From Gracilaria gracilis (Eukaryota > Rhodophyta > Florideophyceae > Gracilariales > Gracilariaceae), in NCBI GenBank assembly GCA_030374805.1, contig JARGSG010000018.1:434001-498000 (forward strand): 64,000 bases of DNA. The letters run 5' to 3'. The notes beneath the pieces were generated by a model. That model saw nothing but the letters and a program-made list of their open reading frames with translations. It was not told the origin of the DNA and did no database searches. The position numbers and the translations under genes are program-made. This document shows positions 1-11,200 of this stretch, one piece after another (positions within the stretch are counted from its first letter, which is position 1; each line of letters begins with the position of its first letter).

Positions 1-30
1 CGTTGCTTCTTGCGACGAGTTCGAAACTTC

Positions 31-3000
31 TTAACACGACGAATTTTTTAGTACGGTTGCATCAGCGCACTTCCCCTCTGCCTCCTCAGCTTTGAAGATT
101 CCGAGAACCTCTGCGGTAGAGACCTGTGTGGGTACAATAGCCACCGGGTATGTTAACATGGAACCAATGACCTGGTTCTTTACCAACCTCTGTTGGGAGG
201 AGCTGAAATTAGCAACCAATACCCTGAAGGGCTTCTCTGGCTCAACAAGTACAATCCCATTCGCAAGGGCCAATTTCTGCTGTTCGTAAAGAAGAGGCAA
301 TGGCTGAACGGTTTGCAAGCCGTGCTGCACGGACGTGACCGTGACCCATGTCTGGGATACCGGGGGAATGCTAATAGACCGAGCCACTCGGAACTTCGGC
401 GACGAACGGCGCGATTCCGCTGGCTGCTGGGCCACCAGCAATAGAACTGGCTTCTTGAAAGCCTTTCGTAAAGGTCGCCGAACAATTGGCACAGTTGTGC
501 CGTCCTCCAACTCGAAGGTTCTTTTCCGTGGTCGAATTGCTTAGACAAAACCGTCGCAGAAATCACATCCGAGTATGACCGGCGCAGCTAAACGCTTGCA
601 AACTAAGAAGTCCAGGCGGACAACGCAACGGCCGAGCCTGACAATCAGGTCAATTACTCCCACGATTGAAAGGGGCAAATTGTTTGCATCCGCTATCTCG
701 GTCGGTGGGGGGGGGAGGGGGGAGGCGGCCGAATCTAAGACGATAACTGCGGCGGAATAAGCGATTGAACCAAAAAGTTTGAACCAGCACCCGTGTCCAG
801 AACGGATAACTGCCGAACCATATAATGGTCGGATATCCCGAGGTCTGCAAAAACTTTGTAGTTTCGTTTCGCCATGACCAGGACTTTATCTGGAGCGCGG
901 ATATTGCGTGACCGTACCCACGGGCGACGGAGAACACCGAGATGTTCCGAGTCCACGTCTGTCGTGGCCATCTTCCTCGTAAGGATTATGACCGGGGAGC
1001 GAGGGTTTGCAACCTCCAGCGCGGTTGAGCTCGACTTCGATTGCGCCGTTCCTTCAAAGGAGGCTCCCATGCTCAGTTTTTCTGAGCGTCGCCGCTATTT
1101 TGCGGAACCGTTTGGTCCGCAGATGCGGCTGCCACTTCACCATGAGGCAGTGAAGGTTTCTGTTTTCCAGGCTGAGTATCCGCCTTCGCACGAAGGTAAG
1201 ATTTGTCGGGAACACGTTCCCGTTCGTCGGGCGTCAACGACTCATAATGGAGAACATTTTTTGCCATCTCCCTGAATGGTAATATACAGTTCGGGGCAAT
1301 ATGACCATGTTTGTAACAAATATGGCATATGAGCTGAAAAAAATAATCCGCATTGGGCGGCCTTCGCTCCTGTCTCGGAGAGTAGGGATCCTCCAACCGG
1401 GACGGGAGTTTTTGTATCTGCCAAAGTGCGGCACTGGCAATGCCGGAACATGATTACAGGCGTACAGAGCAGCATCCGAATCTTCGGTAGTTGGTCCCAT
1501 CGTAGATGGCAGGTCCGACGTTGCCAACGAGTGGTCACTCTGTACTAGGTGCAAATGTCGTAGTTGGCATGGGCTGAAACTCTCGATTGAGGCTGTGATG
1601 AATCCTTCTCTTCCAAATGGAAGAGTCGGCGTGTGCGAGACTTAATTCCGACAGGTGCTCGGGCCGCATCACCCTCAGCTTGGGCAAATTGGACCAGTTC
1701 CAAGTAGGAGATCTTGCGCTTGTTCTCACGATAGCGGGCAACCAAATTCCTAATCGAGGGAACCAAGCCATCTATAAACATGGTATATCGCTCGGCCGCG
1801 GAGTAGACGTTTCCACAGCCGTGAAAGGCCTTATTCAGCCGTGTAGAATAAACGGTCTCCGTCTCTTCCGGTCTTTGCTTCGTGTCGCGCAATGCGAGTA
1901 TGGCATTTTGAATTTCGTTTCCCATAGCATAGGATCGCAGGAGGTACTGCACAGCCTCTGGCTAACAGGTCACTCCTCCTTCGGAGGCACGAGACGATCC
2001 GCGGACCGAGTTGTACTGGTCCTCGGCCATACCTTTGAAAAGTAAGGCAGTGCGATGTAGGCTTGCGCCTCAGCCATCCGAAGTACATCGGCTTCCCCAA
2101 CATATCGGGCGAGAAAGTCCAACACGAAGATTGGATCCTGCCCAGAGAACTTATTGGGCTTCAGTGTGAGCTCCAGCCGCTTAATCTGGTGTTTCACCCG
2201 TTCAGTCCCGCGAGGGGTCCTGTCTCCACTGGAGTCTTCCAGCCAATAATATCGGTTCGACAACAACTTCTGATACAATAGATTCGTCGGCTTCAGTTCC
2301 TTGAGTCCAAGGTGCTTTCGTCCTTTTGAACGGCTCCGGGAAACGCCTTGCGTGGCCTCAGTGGCCCGAGGCCGGGTAGCACGAGAGCGTGAAGGCTAGT
2401 TCTCACTTTCCGAAGAATTGGTTGACGAATTCCTGACTCGGGCATCAGACTCAGAGGATGAAGAAGAAGACGAATCAGGTTCCAATTTAACCTTTCCCTT
2501 CTTTTCCGCATGGCGGTCCTTGGAATGGTGCGCCTTCCGAGAACGTTCGGAAACCGGCACGCCGGGCTCCACAGCATCGTGGATGAGGGTGTGCTCGTCT
2601 GTTTCCAGACGGGCCGGTAAGCGGTTTAAAACGATCAGTTGCCTGCTCATGCAGGACAGCCTATTCCTTTCGGTCTTCCATGATCTGGTTGACATCAGAC
2701 CGTAAGACACGGACGTCTTGCGAAACATCCCGAGCATGGGCTTCGTATAACCGTTGCCGGAGTTTCGTAGTGTCGTGAATCAGAGCCACGTGAGAGTTCG
2801 GCATCACGCGCACTTGTGCCTCTAATTCACGGAGGGTATACTCTTCGGACTTCTACGACATGGCTTCCGCCGCTTGCTCGGAATTAGCCGGTCCTTGAGC
2901 CGGTGAGTCCCCATTGTTGGTACGGGGACTCTGGGAAGCCGGTGCTTGAGCGTTATCACCCGGGACATTCAGTACATCCGTTGGCAACGGCGGGAGGCTC

Positions 3001-3104
3001 TGAGCCAGTCCAGATGATTCCGGTGGTCCAGCAATTGGGCCAGGTGCAGACCCAGCCTTCGAGCGACCGTCGTTACGGCGAAATGCCATAGTCTGCCGAA
3101 GCAA
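31..3104 (-). pseudogene. Decayed retroelement gag-protease region
   Basis: Reading right to left, a chain of frame fragments has the order expected of a retroelement gag and protease. A likely Met lies at 3089. An acidic serine-rich stretch (2396-2737) ends in an in-frame stop at 2396, and the same frame resumes to 1970. A gag-like helical segment follows in another frame (1545-1952). A CCHC zinc knuckle CHICYKHGHIAPNC lies near 1286-1327, and an aspartic protease motif LDTGAGS near 786-800. The open frame continues to position 31 and probably beyond the window. At least one stop and three frame changes mark it as dead. No reverse transcriptase is in view, so Ty3-like assignment is only likely. 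A paired LTR could not be identified here. Confidence 0.75.
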
Positions 3105-4105
3105 TCGGGCGAATTAGGCGAACGATTACCGCTTCCAGAAATGGTCCAAAGTGGATACTCCCAATGCAGAGGGATCCAGCACCAGTTTCCACTACAACCA
3201 ATGTTGGCAAGAAAGCCAATTCTAAGTCGGGAGACCACTTGTGGGGCGAAGCCGGGAACGGAAAGAAGGAACATAAACCGCGCCGGCGGCTACGCACACA
3301 AGGTGTTCAGCCTTGCTCCCTATTGGGGCAGAGCAGTGGCAGAAACCTCCGATGAGGCCGACACGTGCCGGGCGTAACTCCGGGCGTCGCATCCGGTAAT
3401 CGGGCGCGGGCACACACGTGTCACGCTAATCCTACCCTTCATAGGCGGATCCCTAATCCGAGCCAAATAGGCAAATAGACTTCATAATAGTAGGATGATC
3501 AGCCAAAAATAACAACGGATATATGAGTGGCATCCTTCTCAGTCCCTGCCAAGGGCAATTGCTCTTCAATGTTGTTAGATCTGCAACCAACAAGAGGTGA
3601 TGCAACAAATGAAGGCTACAACGACTTTCTACTTTTGAACTACGAGCCTCTGTTCTCAACACACATTTCTCTATATAGAGCCATCTTTCTACATATTTTC
3701 AACCATTGTCTCTCACAGACAAGTTTACAGGTGCCAATAATTTTAAATGTTACTTCCAACTTACAGCGGCAAGAGTTCGATGTGCCCCAACAATACTGGT
3801 TATGGCATTATGCCGTGCTCCAAAACATTTGGGTATTTGTTTTGAAGGCTAATGCCTGTACCTGTTGTGTGGTGTATTTCAGCTCAGATCAAATTGTCTG
3901 CGGTAACAGTGAATTTGGGGGCATGTCCATGATGTGCAATAGAAATTACAGGATAAGCTTTCCCCTCCACCATACGTTGTGAGTTTTCTTGAAGACCTCT
4001 CCAGATTTTTTTCAGATATGCATCGAGAGTTGGGTAGATACAGGAAAGCATTATTGTGAAAAAAGGTGCAAACCTTGAAAACTATATATAAAAACTGTCG
4101 GATCT
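3105..4105. other. Non-coding stretch upstream of transposase remnant
   Basis: About 1 kb, GC-rich up to about 3440 (probably leader or LTR of the retroelement to the left) and AT-rich after that. A 151-codon open frame at 3527-3982 has no recognisable motif and AT-rich composition, and I do not treat it as a gene. Confidence 0.4.
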
Positions 4106-4468
4106 GTGCAGATCGTTAGATATCCTTCAATTTCTTCACCGCACGGATGTTTCTGCGACATGAAACAATTCACATTTCTGAGCCTAGCGTCTCCCATGCT
4201 TCACTCCTGTCCAGGATTATGTTCATCGACGTTGCTCCGGAAATATCGTTCTTTGTTCGGAGTTTCACCACTGTTGTGCTCTATTATATGGAAAAAACTA
4301 CGAGCAAGGAACCAAGAAGGTTTAAAGCCCATACATTTATTGTGAACGTTGATATTTCTGAAAATCTACGCAACTGAAGCAGTTCATTGCTCCATAGCGC
4401 GAGTAGATCCAAAACCGTTTTGAAAATGGACGTTGACTACGGTTAAACACCTCGCAGAACTTGAGGAA

Positions 4469-4521
4469 GTAAGTCTTGCTAACAAATCTTGAGCTGTAGT
4501 TTTTACTTACACTATATATAG
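4469..4521 (+). other. Probable spliceosomal intron in transposase pseudogene
   Basis: The 53-bp gap between two transposase blocks starts GTAAGT, ends TATATAG and contains a CTAAC branch-like motif. Removing it places the AELEE block next to the segment leading to FISIDGID, as in intact family members. Introns this short and AT-rich are plausible in red algae. Confidence 0.55.
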
Positions 4522-4740
4522 ATTTCGTTTGCATCGAGCCAAGGTGCCTGACGTGTTGACAATACTTTCATTTCAATAGATGGAATCGATTTAAAGGTAC
4601 AGGAACTAAAGGATTTTAATCCTATGTGGTTTTCCCACAAATTTAAAGCTGCCGGGTTGCGCTATGAAATTGGTATAGCTCACCACAAGGGCTCAATTGC
4701 TTGGGTACATGGTCCATTTCCAGGGAATAGCGGGAAATTT

Positions 4741-5554
4741 GGTATAATCGAAAAGCAGAACAAACAATATATAGGTAGTTAAAGCACTTCCAACAAGTAA
4801 AAAGAACTAAAGTGAGCCAAAAATTATAAACCGACAAGCTATCAACATACAAGAACTTTGTGTTTTGTCGACATTTTTTCAAAGCTGTCAGTGCTTACTG
4901 TATGATGACGCTACTATAACGGAAATATAATAACATCATGGAAAAGTAGTCTCCGCACAGTTCTACAAAGTAGTTATCTTCTATCAAAGCTTACAACTAT
5001 GAGCTTACTAACTGGACAGATATAGACAAATGAAGTTGTATACAAGAAAGTGTTCTTCCATAAGCACTTATACTCTTCTTCCTGAGACGGGCAGAAAAGA
5101 AGATAAAGCTTTCTGAAAAACTACAAATTAGCTCTATTTAACAGAATAGTGCATTTTTCACTTCAAAATGACAACTATACGTCTTGCCCTTCGCTCAAAC
5201 TTTTTATAGTTTTTTACCTTGCTCTAAGAGACGATTCTATTTATTCGTTTACTTTGACCCAACCGATCCCCCTGTTCTTTGTAACAGACAGTTTATAATC
5301 TATGACCACCTACTTTGACTTCAAAACCATAGTTGGGATTTTTTGAAGTAAATTGAACGTACGCAAGTTACATTACCTACAACTTATAATTTTGTGCAGC
5401 CATTTGCGCAACAATGTACCACGAGCTTTAATGTTATTCGAATTTTCATTGCTGGAACGTGAAAGTGTTTTTTCTTGCCATAAAACCAATTTGCTAACCA
5501 CGCCTTTATGACACCGTTTGCAAGAAGTGTACGAATTTCCCGCTCTTCCCATCT
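4741..5554. mobile_element. 814-bp insertion flanked by 8-bp duplication GGAAATTT
   Basis: The sequence interrupts the transposase reading exactly between GK-F and S-D-L. GGAAATTT occurs at 4733-4740 and again at 5555-5562. Joining across one copy gives a continuous GNSGKFSDLRLF frame. An 8-bp duplication is the hallmark of hAT-type insertions, but no clear terminal inverted repeats or coding capacity is visible, so the element would be non-autonomous and of uncertain class. Confidence 0.55.
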
Positions 5555-5775
5555 GGAAATTTTCCGATCTTCGCCTTTTTAATTAGGCCTCAAATCCTGC
5601 CTGCTACCGAACGAAAAGGTCGTAGCTGATAACGGATATGCTGACAAAAAATGTGTAACACCAGCAAATGTTTTTGCGGAGCTGCAAGACCAGCATAAGT
5701 ATGTCAGAGCCCACCATGAAGTTCTCAACGGACGTCTGAAACATTTTTTTGTCTATCGCACACCTTCAGGCACAG

Positions 5776-5965
5776 TTGTAGTGAACTTGGCGGAAGAGCG
5801 GCAGGGCCGGGGTTCGAACCACGAACCCCGGGCCCACACAAAAAGCACACGAAGGCCGTTACCGATTGAGCTATGGCCGCTCACGGTGTGGTGACCTCGA
5901 GCCATACCGCCGGAGGTGTTATCGGGACCCTCTTTGACCGCCAGCTGCAGCTGACAGCAGCTACA
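5776..5965 (-). repeat. tRNA-like repeat unit, copy 1 (SINE-like)
   Basis: This 190-bp unit recurs at 6002-6191. On the minus strand, 5798-5880 looks like a tRNA. It has an A-box-like TAGCTCAATCGG and a B-box GGTTCGAACCC about 40 nt later, and its ends GCGGC and GCCGC pair. The T arm is abnormal: CCGGGGTTCG and CGAACCCCGG are separated by TGGTT, which is longer than a normal T loop. It could be a tRNA-derived SINE, a tRNA pseudogene or a disrupted tRNA. The downstream part, rich in CAGCTG, is part of the repeat. Confidence 0.6.
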
Positions 5966-6001
5966 CTGCCCTCCATGATTCATCGACGTCTCGAATGATC
6001 A

Positions 6002-6191
6002 TTGTAGTGAACTGGGGGGAAAAGCGGCAGGGCCGGGGTTCGAACCACGAACCCCGGGCCCACACAAAAAGCACACGAAGGCGGTTACCGATTGAGCTAT
6101 GGCCACTCACGGTGTGGTGACCTCGAACCACACCGCCGGAGGTGTTATCGTGACCCTCTGTGACCGCCAGCTGCAGCTGACAGCAGCTACA
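6002..6191 (-). repeat. tRNA-like repeat unit, copy 2 (SINE-like)
   Basis: Direct copy of the preceding unit, offset by 226 bp. Its tRNA-like core is at 6024-6106 on the minus strand and is followed at once by TTTT, a possible RNA polymerase III terminator. Small differences, such as loss of one acceptor pair, suggest it is the more decayed copy. Confidence 0.6.
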
Positions 6192-6640
6192 ACAGTTTAT
6201 CAAAGCATGTTTATTGTTTTAATGCTGTGGCAAATATTGTTCAAATTTGCATCTATTCCGGAGGCCCTGTGTTTCAGGTCAGTTCTTTATACTAAAACTT
6301 TAAGGGGTTAAGCTAAAGAATGGAAAACAAAAAAGTGCTTTTTGTTTGGTTACGTTCAAGGGCACCAATTCCTTTCGTTTCCACGGTATTTAGACGTTTT
6401 AGTGTCTGTCACTTTATAATATCTTTCTTCTTTTAAAATACTCTGATTGTGGTTCTTTTTGTACTCCAGAATCGTTCAGGCAAGACTACAGTGTGATTTT
6501 GTTGCATGAGAATCAGACATGTATTGCTTTAATTATTATTTGTGTTGTGCTTAAAGGTTGAAAATTTCTTACGTTTTCAGGACTGAAGGTGGACCCAAAC
6601 TCTTCAGGGATCAGTGATTATCTTTCAAAAACATTTTATG

Positions 6641-6844
6641 TTTTTTAATTATTATAATATATACAAATCAGGATCCTCCAGGTTTCAATCTTCAAATACT
6701 GGCCTATATGTTTTGTTTTCATCACGTTTAATGCTTCACGTGTTTTTTAATTATTATAATATATACAAATCAGGATCCTCCAGGTTTCAATCTTCAAATA
6801 CTGGCCTATATGTTTTGTTTTCATCACGTTTAACGCTTCACGTG
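6641..6844. repeat. Two tandem copies of a 102-bp unit
   Basis: The unit starts TTTTTTAATTATTATAAT and repeats with one visible change (AATGC versus AACGC). A short third start follows at 6845. As 102 is divisible by three, the repeat keeps an apparent open frame, which explains a misleading 143-codon ORF. Confidence 0.9.
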
Positions 6845-6963
6845 TTTTTTAATATGATGCACTTCCTGCAGCTTCCTGGACAAATGCCAGGCCAGGCGTC
6901 ACCCAGCATTGTATTTTTCTATTTTCTGTCAGTGGCAGACCTTGTGCAGCCGACCATTTCGAA

Positions 6964-6998
6964 GATGTTGCGGGAAAATGAACATTTCCCGCAACATC
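6964..6998. repeat. Inverted repeat, 14-bp arms
   Basis: GATGTTGCGGGAAA and TTTCCCGCAACATC face each other across 7 bases. Function unknown. Confidence 0.8.
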
Positions 6999-7141
6999 TC
7001 GAAAATGGATTGCTTATATCTCTTAAAAACGTGTACCAAGAGTAAACGATTTTGCGTACTCTATTACAGGAAGGGGAACTGTACTAGAGTACTGAAGTAT
7101 TATTTTCTCCAACACATTCTTTCAACAAAAGAACCCGCTTA

Positions 7142-7185
7142 CAAAGAGTGCTATATAGCGACATGTTTGCTATATAGCGCTCTTT
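7142..7185. repeat. Inverted repeat around CTATATAGC
   Basis: CAAAGAG-T-GCTATATAGC and GCTATATAGC-G-CTCTTTG form an imperfect hairpin with a short loop. Function unknown. Confidence 0.7.
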
Positions 7186-7889
7186 GGAGTGGCGTACTTT
7201 TCAGGATTAGAATCGTATTCCATAATACACAGACTGGATACTATTCTACGGCTACAAAACTACTGGAGTACCCATGTATGATCAGAATTGACAGACTTCA
7301 AGACGACATTAAGGCCGACTTCTTTTTCGTCATCTGCATGTCTTCGCTATGCGAATATGTCGCAAGTTCGTGCAGAAGATCATGTGCAACTGGCGGGCAA
7401 TAACTGATTACAGTTTTACTTAGCAAAGCACTGTAAGTTGTAGAATATAAGTTGTAAAAATTAGTTACGTATTCTGTGACGACATGGTGACATCGTTTAT
7501 TTCAGAAAAGTGGGAAAACGGTGCATTTCCCGCGTCTCCCTGGTAACTTTACACGTACATCGATGTTATGTAAGTGATTCCATTTCCACGACGCATATTT
7601 CGACAAAACGCAAATAAATCCTAATCATGTGAATGTGCTATTCCTTACAATTCCATTGTCTTCACGTTATCTCTCGAGTTGATTACAGCTCATTCCTACA
7701 GAAGTGGGCGTGGTTGACGAAGGGACTAACGCGCATGCACGCGCCAACCACGGAGTGGTGAAGGGGGTTTGGCTCACTCGTGTGCCGGCGTGTGGCCCAA
7801 TACTCACGTGCGCAACAATTGGGCTTTGACCTCGAACAAGTTGTTGGCCTGGTTGTTGGCATTGCCAACTGGGAGTAAGGGTTGCAGCT

Positions 7890-8237
7890 TGTTGTCGAGT
7901 GTCGTCACCACGTCGCAGCGCGCTCGCGAAGGCGTGAAAATCCAAGGAGGGCAGACCCGCCGGATCGATGATGATTCCTTTCGGGTTGTCTTCTCACAGG
8001 GTGAGAGACGTTTATATTTGCCCCCTGTCGACCCAGTTGTCCGCTAAGTCGACAGGCGTAGGGAGGTAGCCATTTGAACTTGCGCGAGTCTTGTACACGC
8101 AACATTCTACCGTAAGACTATCAATATCAAATAGATATATCAGTTACTTCTTCGCATAGGAAACCGCACAGTAAACCTGCGCGTGTATCCACGCACATGC
8201 GTACGAAACGTAATGTTGCGGCCGACATCATACAACA
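7890..8237 (-). repeat. LTR of element A (3' LTR in element sense)
   Basis: 348 bp, TGTTG...CAACA. On the element's sense strand it is preceded by a purine-rich CTACGGGGCGC, a candidate polypurine tract also present in element D. Confidence 0.92.
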
Positions 8238-8277
8238 GCGCCCCGTAGTATTCTAAGTGAAAACTGTAGAAAATTAC

Positions 8278-11200
8278 TCAAAGGGAGGCGGCGATAGTGC
8301 GTTGACGCTGTGTGCCAGTTTCCTTAACTTCTTCGAGATACTCTGCAACCAGCTTCGGGACATCGTGGCGCAGGGAATCAAGACTAACCCAATCGGTCTC
8401 TTCTTCCAAAAACCCACGCCACTTGACCAACAACTCAACTGACCCCTTTTTGCGTTGGATATCTTCAAACTGATCAATGACCAAGAGTTCTCCTTCTTGG
8501 TAGGACAGGTAGTTTCGTAGTTCTTCCGTCACTTTGAAGTCCTTGTTACGAAAGAACTTTAACCTTCGTCCATGAACCTCCTGCTTTATGCAATCAAGGA
8601 GATTTCCCACAACAGATATGTATTCAGAACGACACTCCAGAACTCGATATGGACCCATCCATTTAAGAGAGGGCTTTCGTGTGCGCTCACGTTTGAGTAT
8701 CCCTCGCAGCACAAAATCACCAACCGTAAAATTGATTGGACGTACATTTGTCTTGCGATTATGAGACGCCACTGCTTGCTTGCGCTTCTTTGACGAACGA
8801 ACGGCCACGTCTTTGTGCATTTCCTCCAGAGCGCATTGAGCGGTCTTTATATTGTTCAATTGTGTAGCTCGAATTGTAGCCAAGTCGAAAACCTTCGTCG
8901 TTCTTCCAATTTTGCGCGTGACGGTGGCCAGAGGTGTATCCTGTGGATGACCTGTAAACACAGTAAGAGGACAAATATTTCCCAAGCGCTCTAACAGAAT
9001 ATTGTTCAGAACGGACTGAACCATTGGCATGAGGCTCGGCCAGCAATTTTGCGGCAGTTGATACTCCGACAGTAGAGCCCTCACGGCCCGTAAAAGTTCA
9101 CGACACACCACTTCAACTGTACAATTTGACAATGGGCAGTACGCTAGAGTGAAATAATGAGCAGACTTGGTTTTCTGGCGAAGTAGGCGAACCAGTTCAT
9201 TCTTGAAATGAGAACCGCGGTCAGAGACCCACTGTCGAACTACACCGAAAGATGCAAACCATTTGATAAGCCATTCGACCACTACTTCAGCTGTAGTTCT
9301 GTTGAAGGAACCAACCAAACGTAGTTACTGTGGTCATCTTTGAGAACAAGGACGTATAGGAGATCGTTCTCTGCCGGTGACATGTAGCAGAAATCGAAGT
9401 GCAACAGCTCGTTGGGCTGGTTGGCATGCAAGGCATGACCCAGAGGCCGAGTAATCGTTCTGGCTGGTTCTGTGAAGAGACAGTGTAGACAAGTGGCAAC
9501 GAAAGACTTCAAATCAGCATCCATATCCTTCCAGTAAAAATAGGCTTTGGTCGTGGTAATCGTTACTCTAGAGCTCCTGTGACCTCCATGACCAGTATGA
9601 GCGGCGATTGCCACTCCCAATTTCATCAATGTGTGATCAGATGGAATCCACAAAACTCCATGTAGGTTTCGAATGCCATTCGTAGTGCCTACGAAAGACT
9701 TGGGCTGTGATTCCTGAGCTACATTCTGTACCGCTTTGATTTGTTCGAGAGTAGGCCAGTCTAGTCTGGCATCTGAGCCGGGGTCGACTGGTGCGACCAT
9801 CAGAGCGTTTGCGCGGAGAAGCGAGGCTGCTTTGACCTTACGTACGGGGTACACGGCCCAACGAGTGAGCATATCGGCCCACACGTTCTGCTCACCAGGT
9901 AGGTGTTCTATCAAATAACTGAACGCACTGAGTTTCAGCGCCCATCTCATCAACTTGCTTGCTGTATGCTTTGGGATACCAGGATTGCGTCCGTAAGGGT
10001 CATACAAGTATACCAGATTTGCGTGGTCTGTAAATATGTTCACCTCGCGTCCGTACACGAGATAATCCAGTCGACACATTGCTTCCACAATAGCGAAACC
10101 TTCCTTCTCAGGTACTGACCAATTGGCTGTTGATCCTGAGAAACTGCCGGAGAAGAAACAGAGAGGCTCGTGTCTCTGCTCAGCGAGAGGTTTGCTTCGG
10201 TCTTCTGCTGGTACCTGGGTTAAGACACCTGCCCAGTGCGTGTCGGACGCATCCGTAAAGAGGCAGAGATGGTGATCGCTCTTGGGGTGAGCAAGTTTGA
10301 CCGATGCAACCAGTTGTTGTTTGATGTCCGCGAAAGCGGAAGCATGCTCTGCGCCCCATGAGTTGCAGAAAGATAAGTTTCGAAGAGCTGATTTGGTTCG
10401 CTTGCCGACTTTTGTGTAGCAGTCTTCGAGTAAACGGTGAAGGGAAGCGATTCGTATGGAGTATTGCGGTATGCTGTTTCTCATCCAATTGGTAGCGCAA
10501 ACGAATTGTTGCAGCTCGTTTGCCATTGTTGGTGTTCTCATAGATACGAGTGACTGATAATGGCGAGGGTGGTACTGTGTTCCTTCCGAAGAAATATTTC
10601 GTCCACAGAAATGGACTTGGTGTGTAAACAGAGTTGTCTTCTCTGCCTGGACTTTGAGTCCGATCTCCTCACAGACGCATAGGAATGATTCGATGTTTTC
10701 CAATAGCTCTTGCTCAGTTGTAGCGTAGAACAAGAAATCATCAATCCATTGTAGTAGCTTCTCGACTCGTCCGTCGAATCTGTGTGCGAAAAATGCCTGA
10801 AAGTGATTTCCGGAGTCACTACCGCCTTGGAGAAGGCGTTTTGAGGAGTAGACCCCGAGAGGTGTCTGAATGGACATCATTTCCTGCGATTCTGCTGAGA
10901 GTGGAACTTGCCAGTACCCGTGTGACAAATCAACTTTCGAGAAGCAAGTGCTTCCTGCGACGTCTTGGAACTTTGATTCCAAGTGCGGCATGGCTGATTG
11001 GACTGGCACAGTTCGGGCATTGGGTCCTCTCAGGTCTACGGTGAAGCGGAGCTTTGTAGAACCTAGCTTCGGCACGGCGAGGGCCGCTGAAGCCCACCGC
11101 GCAGATGGATTCTTGTAGATGGCGCCCACAGCTTCAAGTTCTCTGATGGTTTGGATGATTAAGTCCCTTTGTTGTTGGGCGTAGCGTCTCTGCGGAGACC

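Larger units (their letters stand above)
4106..5760 (+). pseudogene. Harbinger/IS5-like DDE transposase pseudogene
   Basis: Conserved blocks of a DDE_Tnp_4-type transposase appear in order in shifting frames. They are an N-terminal block with LFGVSPLLCSIIW (about 4250-4345), then ATEAVHCSIARVDPK (about 4370-4415), then AELEE followed by an intron-like gap at 4469-4521. After that come FISIDGIDLKVQ with the first Asp (4567 on), WFSHKF and GPFPGNSGKF to 4740, SDLRLF (about 5563-5580), VVADNGY with the second Asp (5619 on), and RAHHEVLNGRLKHF with the Glu (about 5700-5745). All three catalytic acidic positions are still readable. Stops and frameshifts, plus an 814-bp insert at 4741-5554, make it non-functional. 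Family assignment is by motif recall; flanking inverted repeats were not found. Confidence 0.75.
6192..7889. other. AT-rich intergenic region with small repeats
   Basis: No convincing gene. The open frames here come from a tandem repeat (6641-6844) and from AT-rich chance frames. Two perfect or near-perfect hairpins lie at 6964-6998 and 7142-7185. Confidence 0.5.

Noticed and set aside
3140-3190. Possible tRNA primer site (TGGTGCTGGATCC on the minus strand) for the leftmost retroelement
   Set aside because: No LTR boundary could be placed next to it and the partner LTR is outside the window.
3527-3982. 151-codon plus-strand open frame
   Set aside because: AT-rich, no motif, no family resemblance, and next to a decayed transposon; probably chance.
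6614-7045. 143-codon frame with an internal protein repeat
   Set aside because: Open only because a 102-bp non-coding tandem repeat is a multiple of three.
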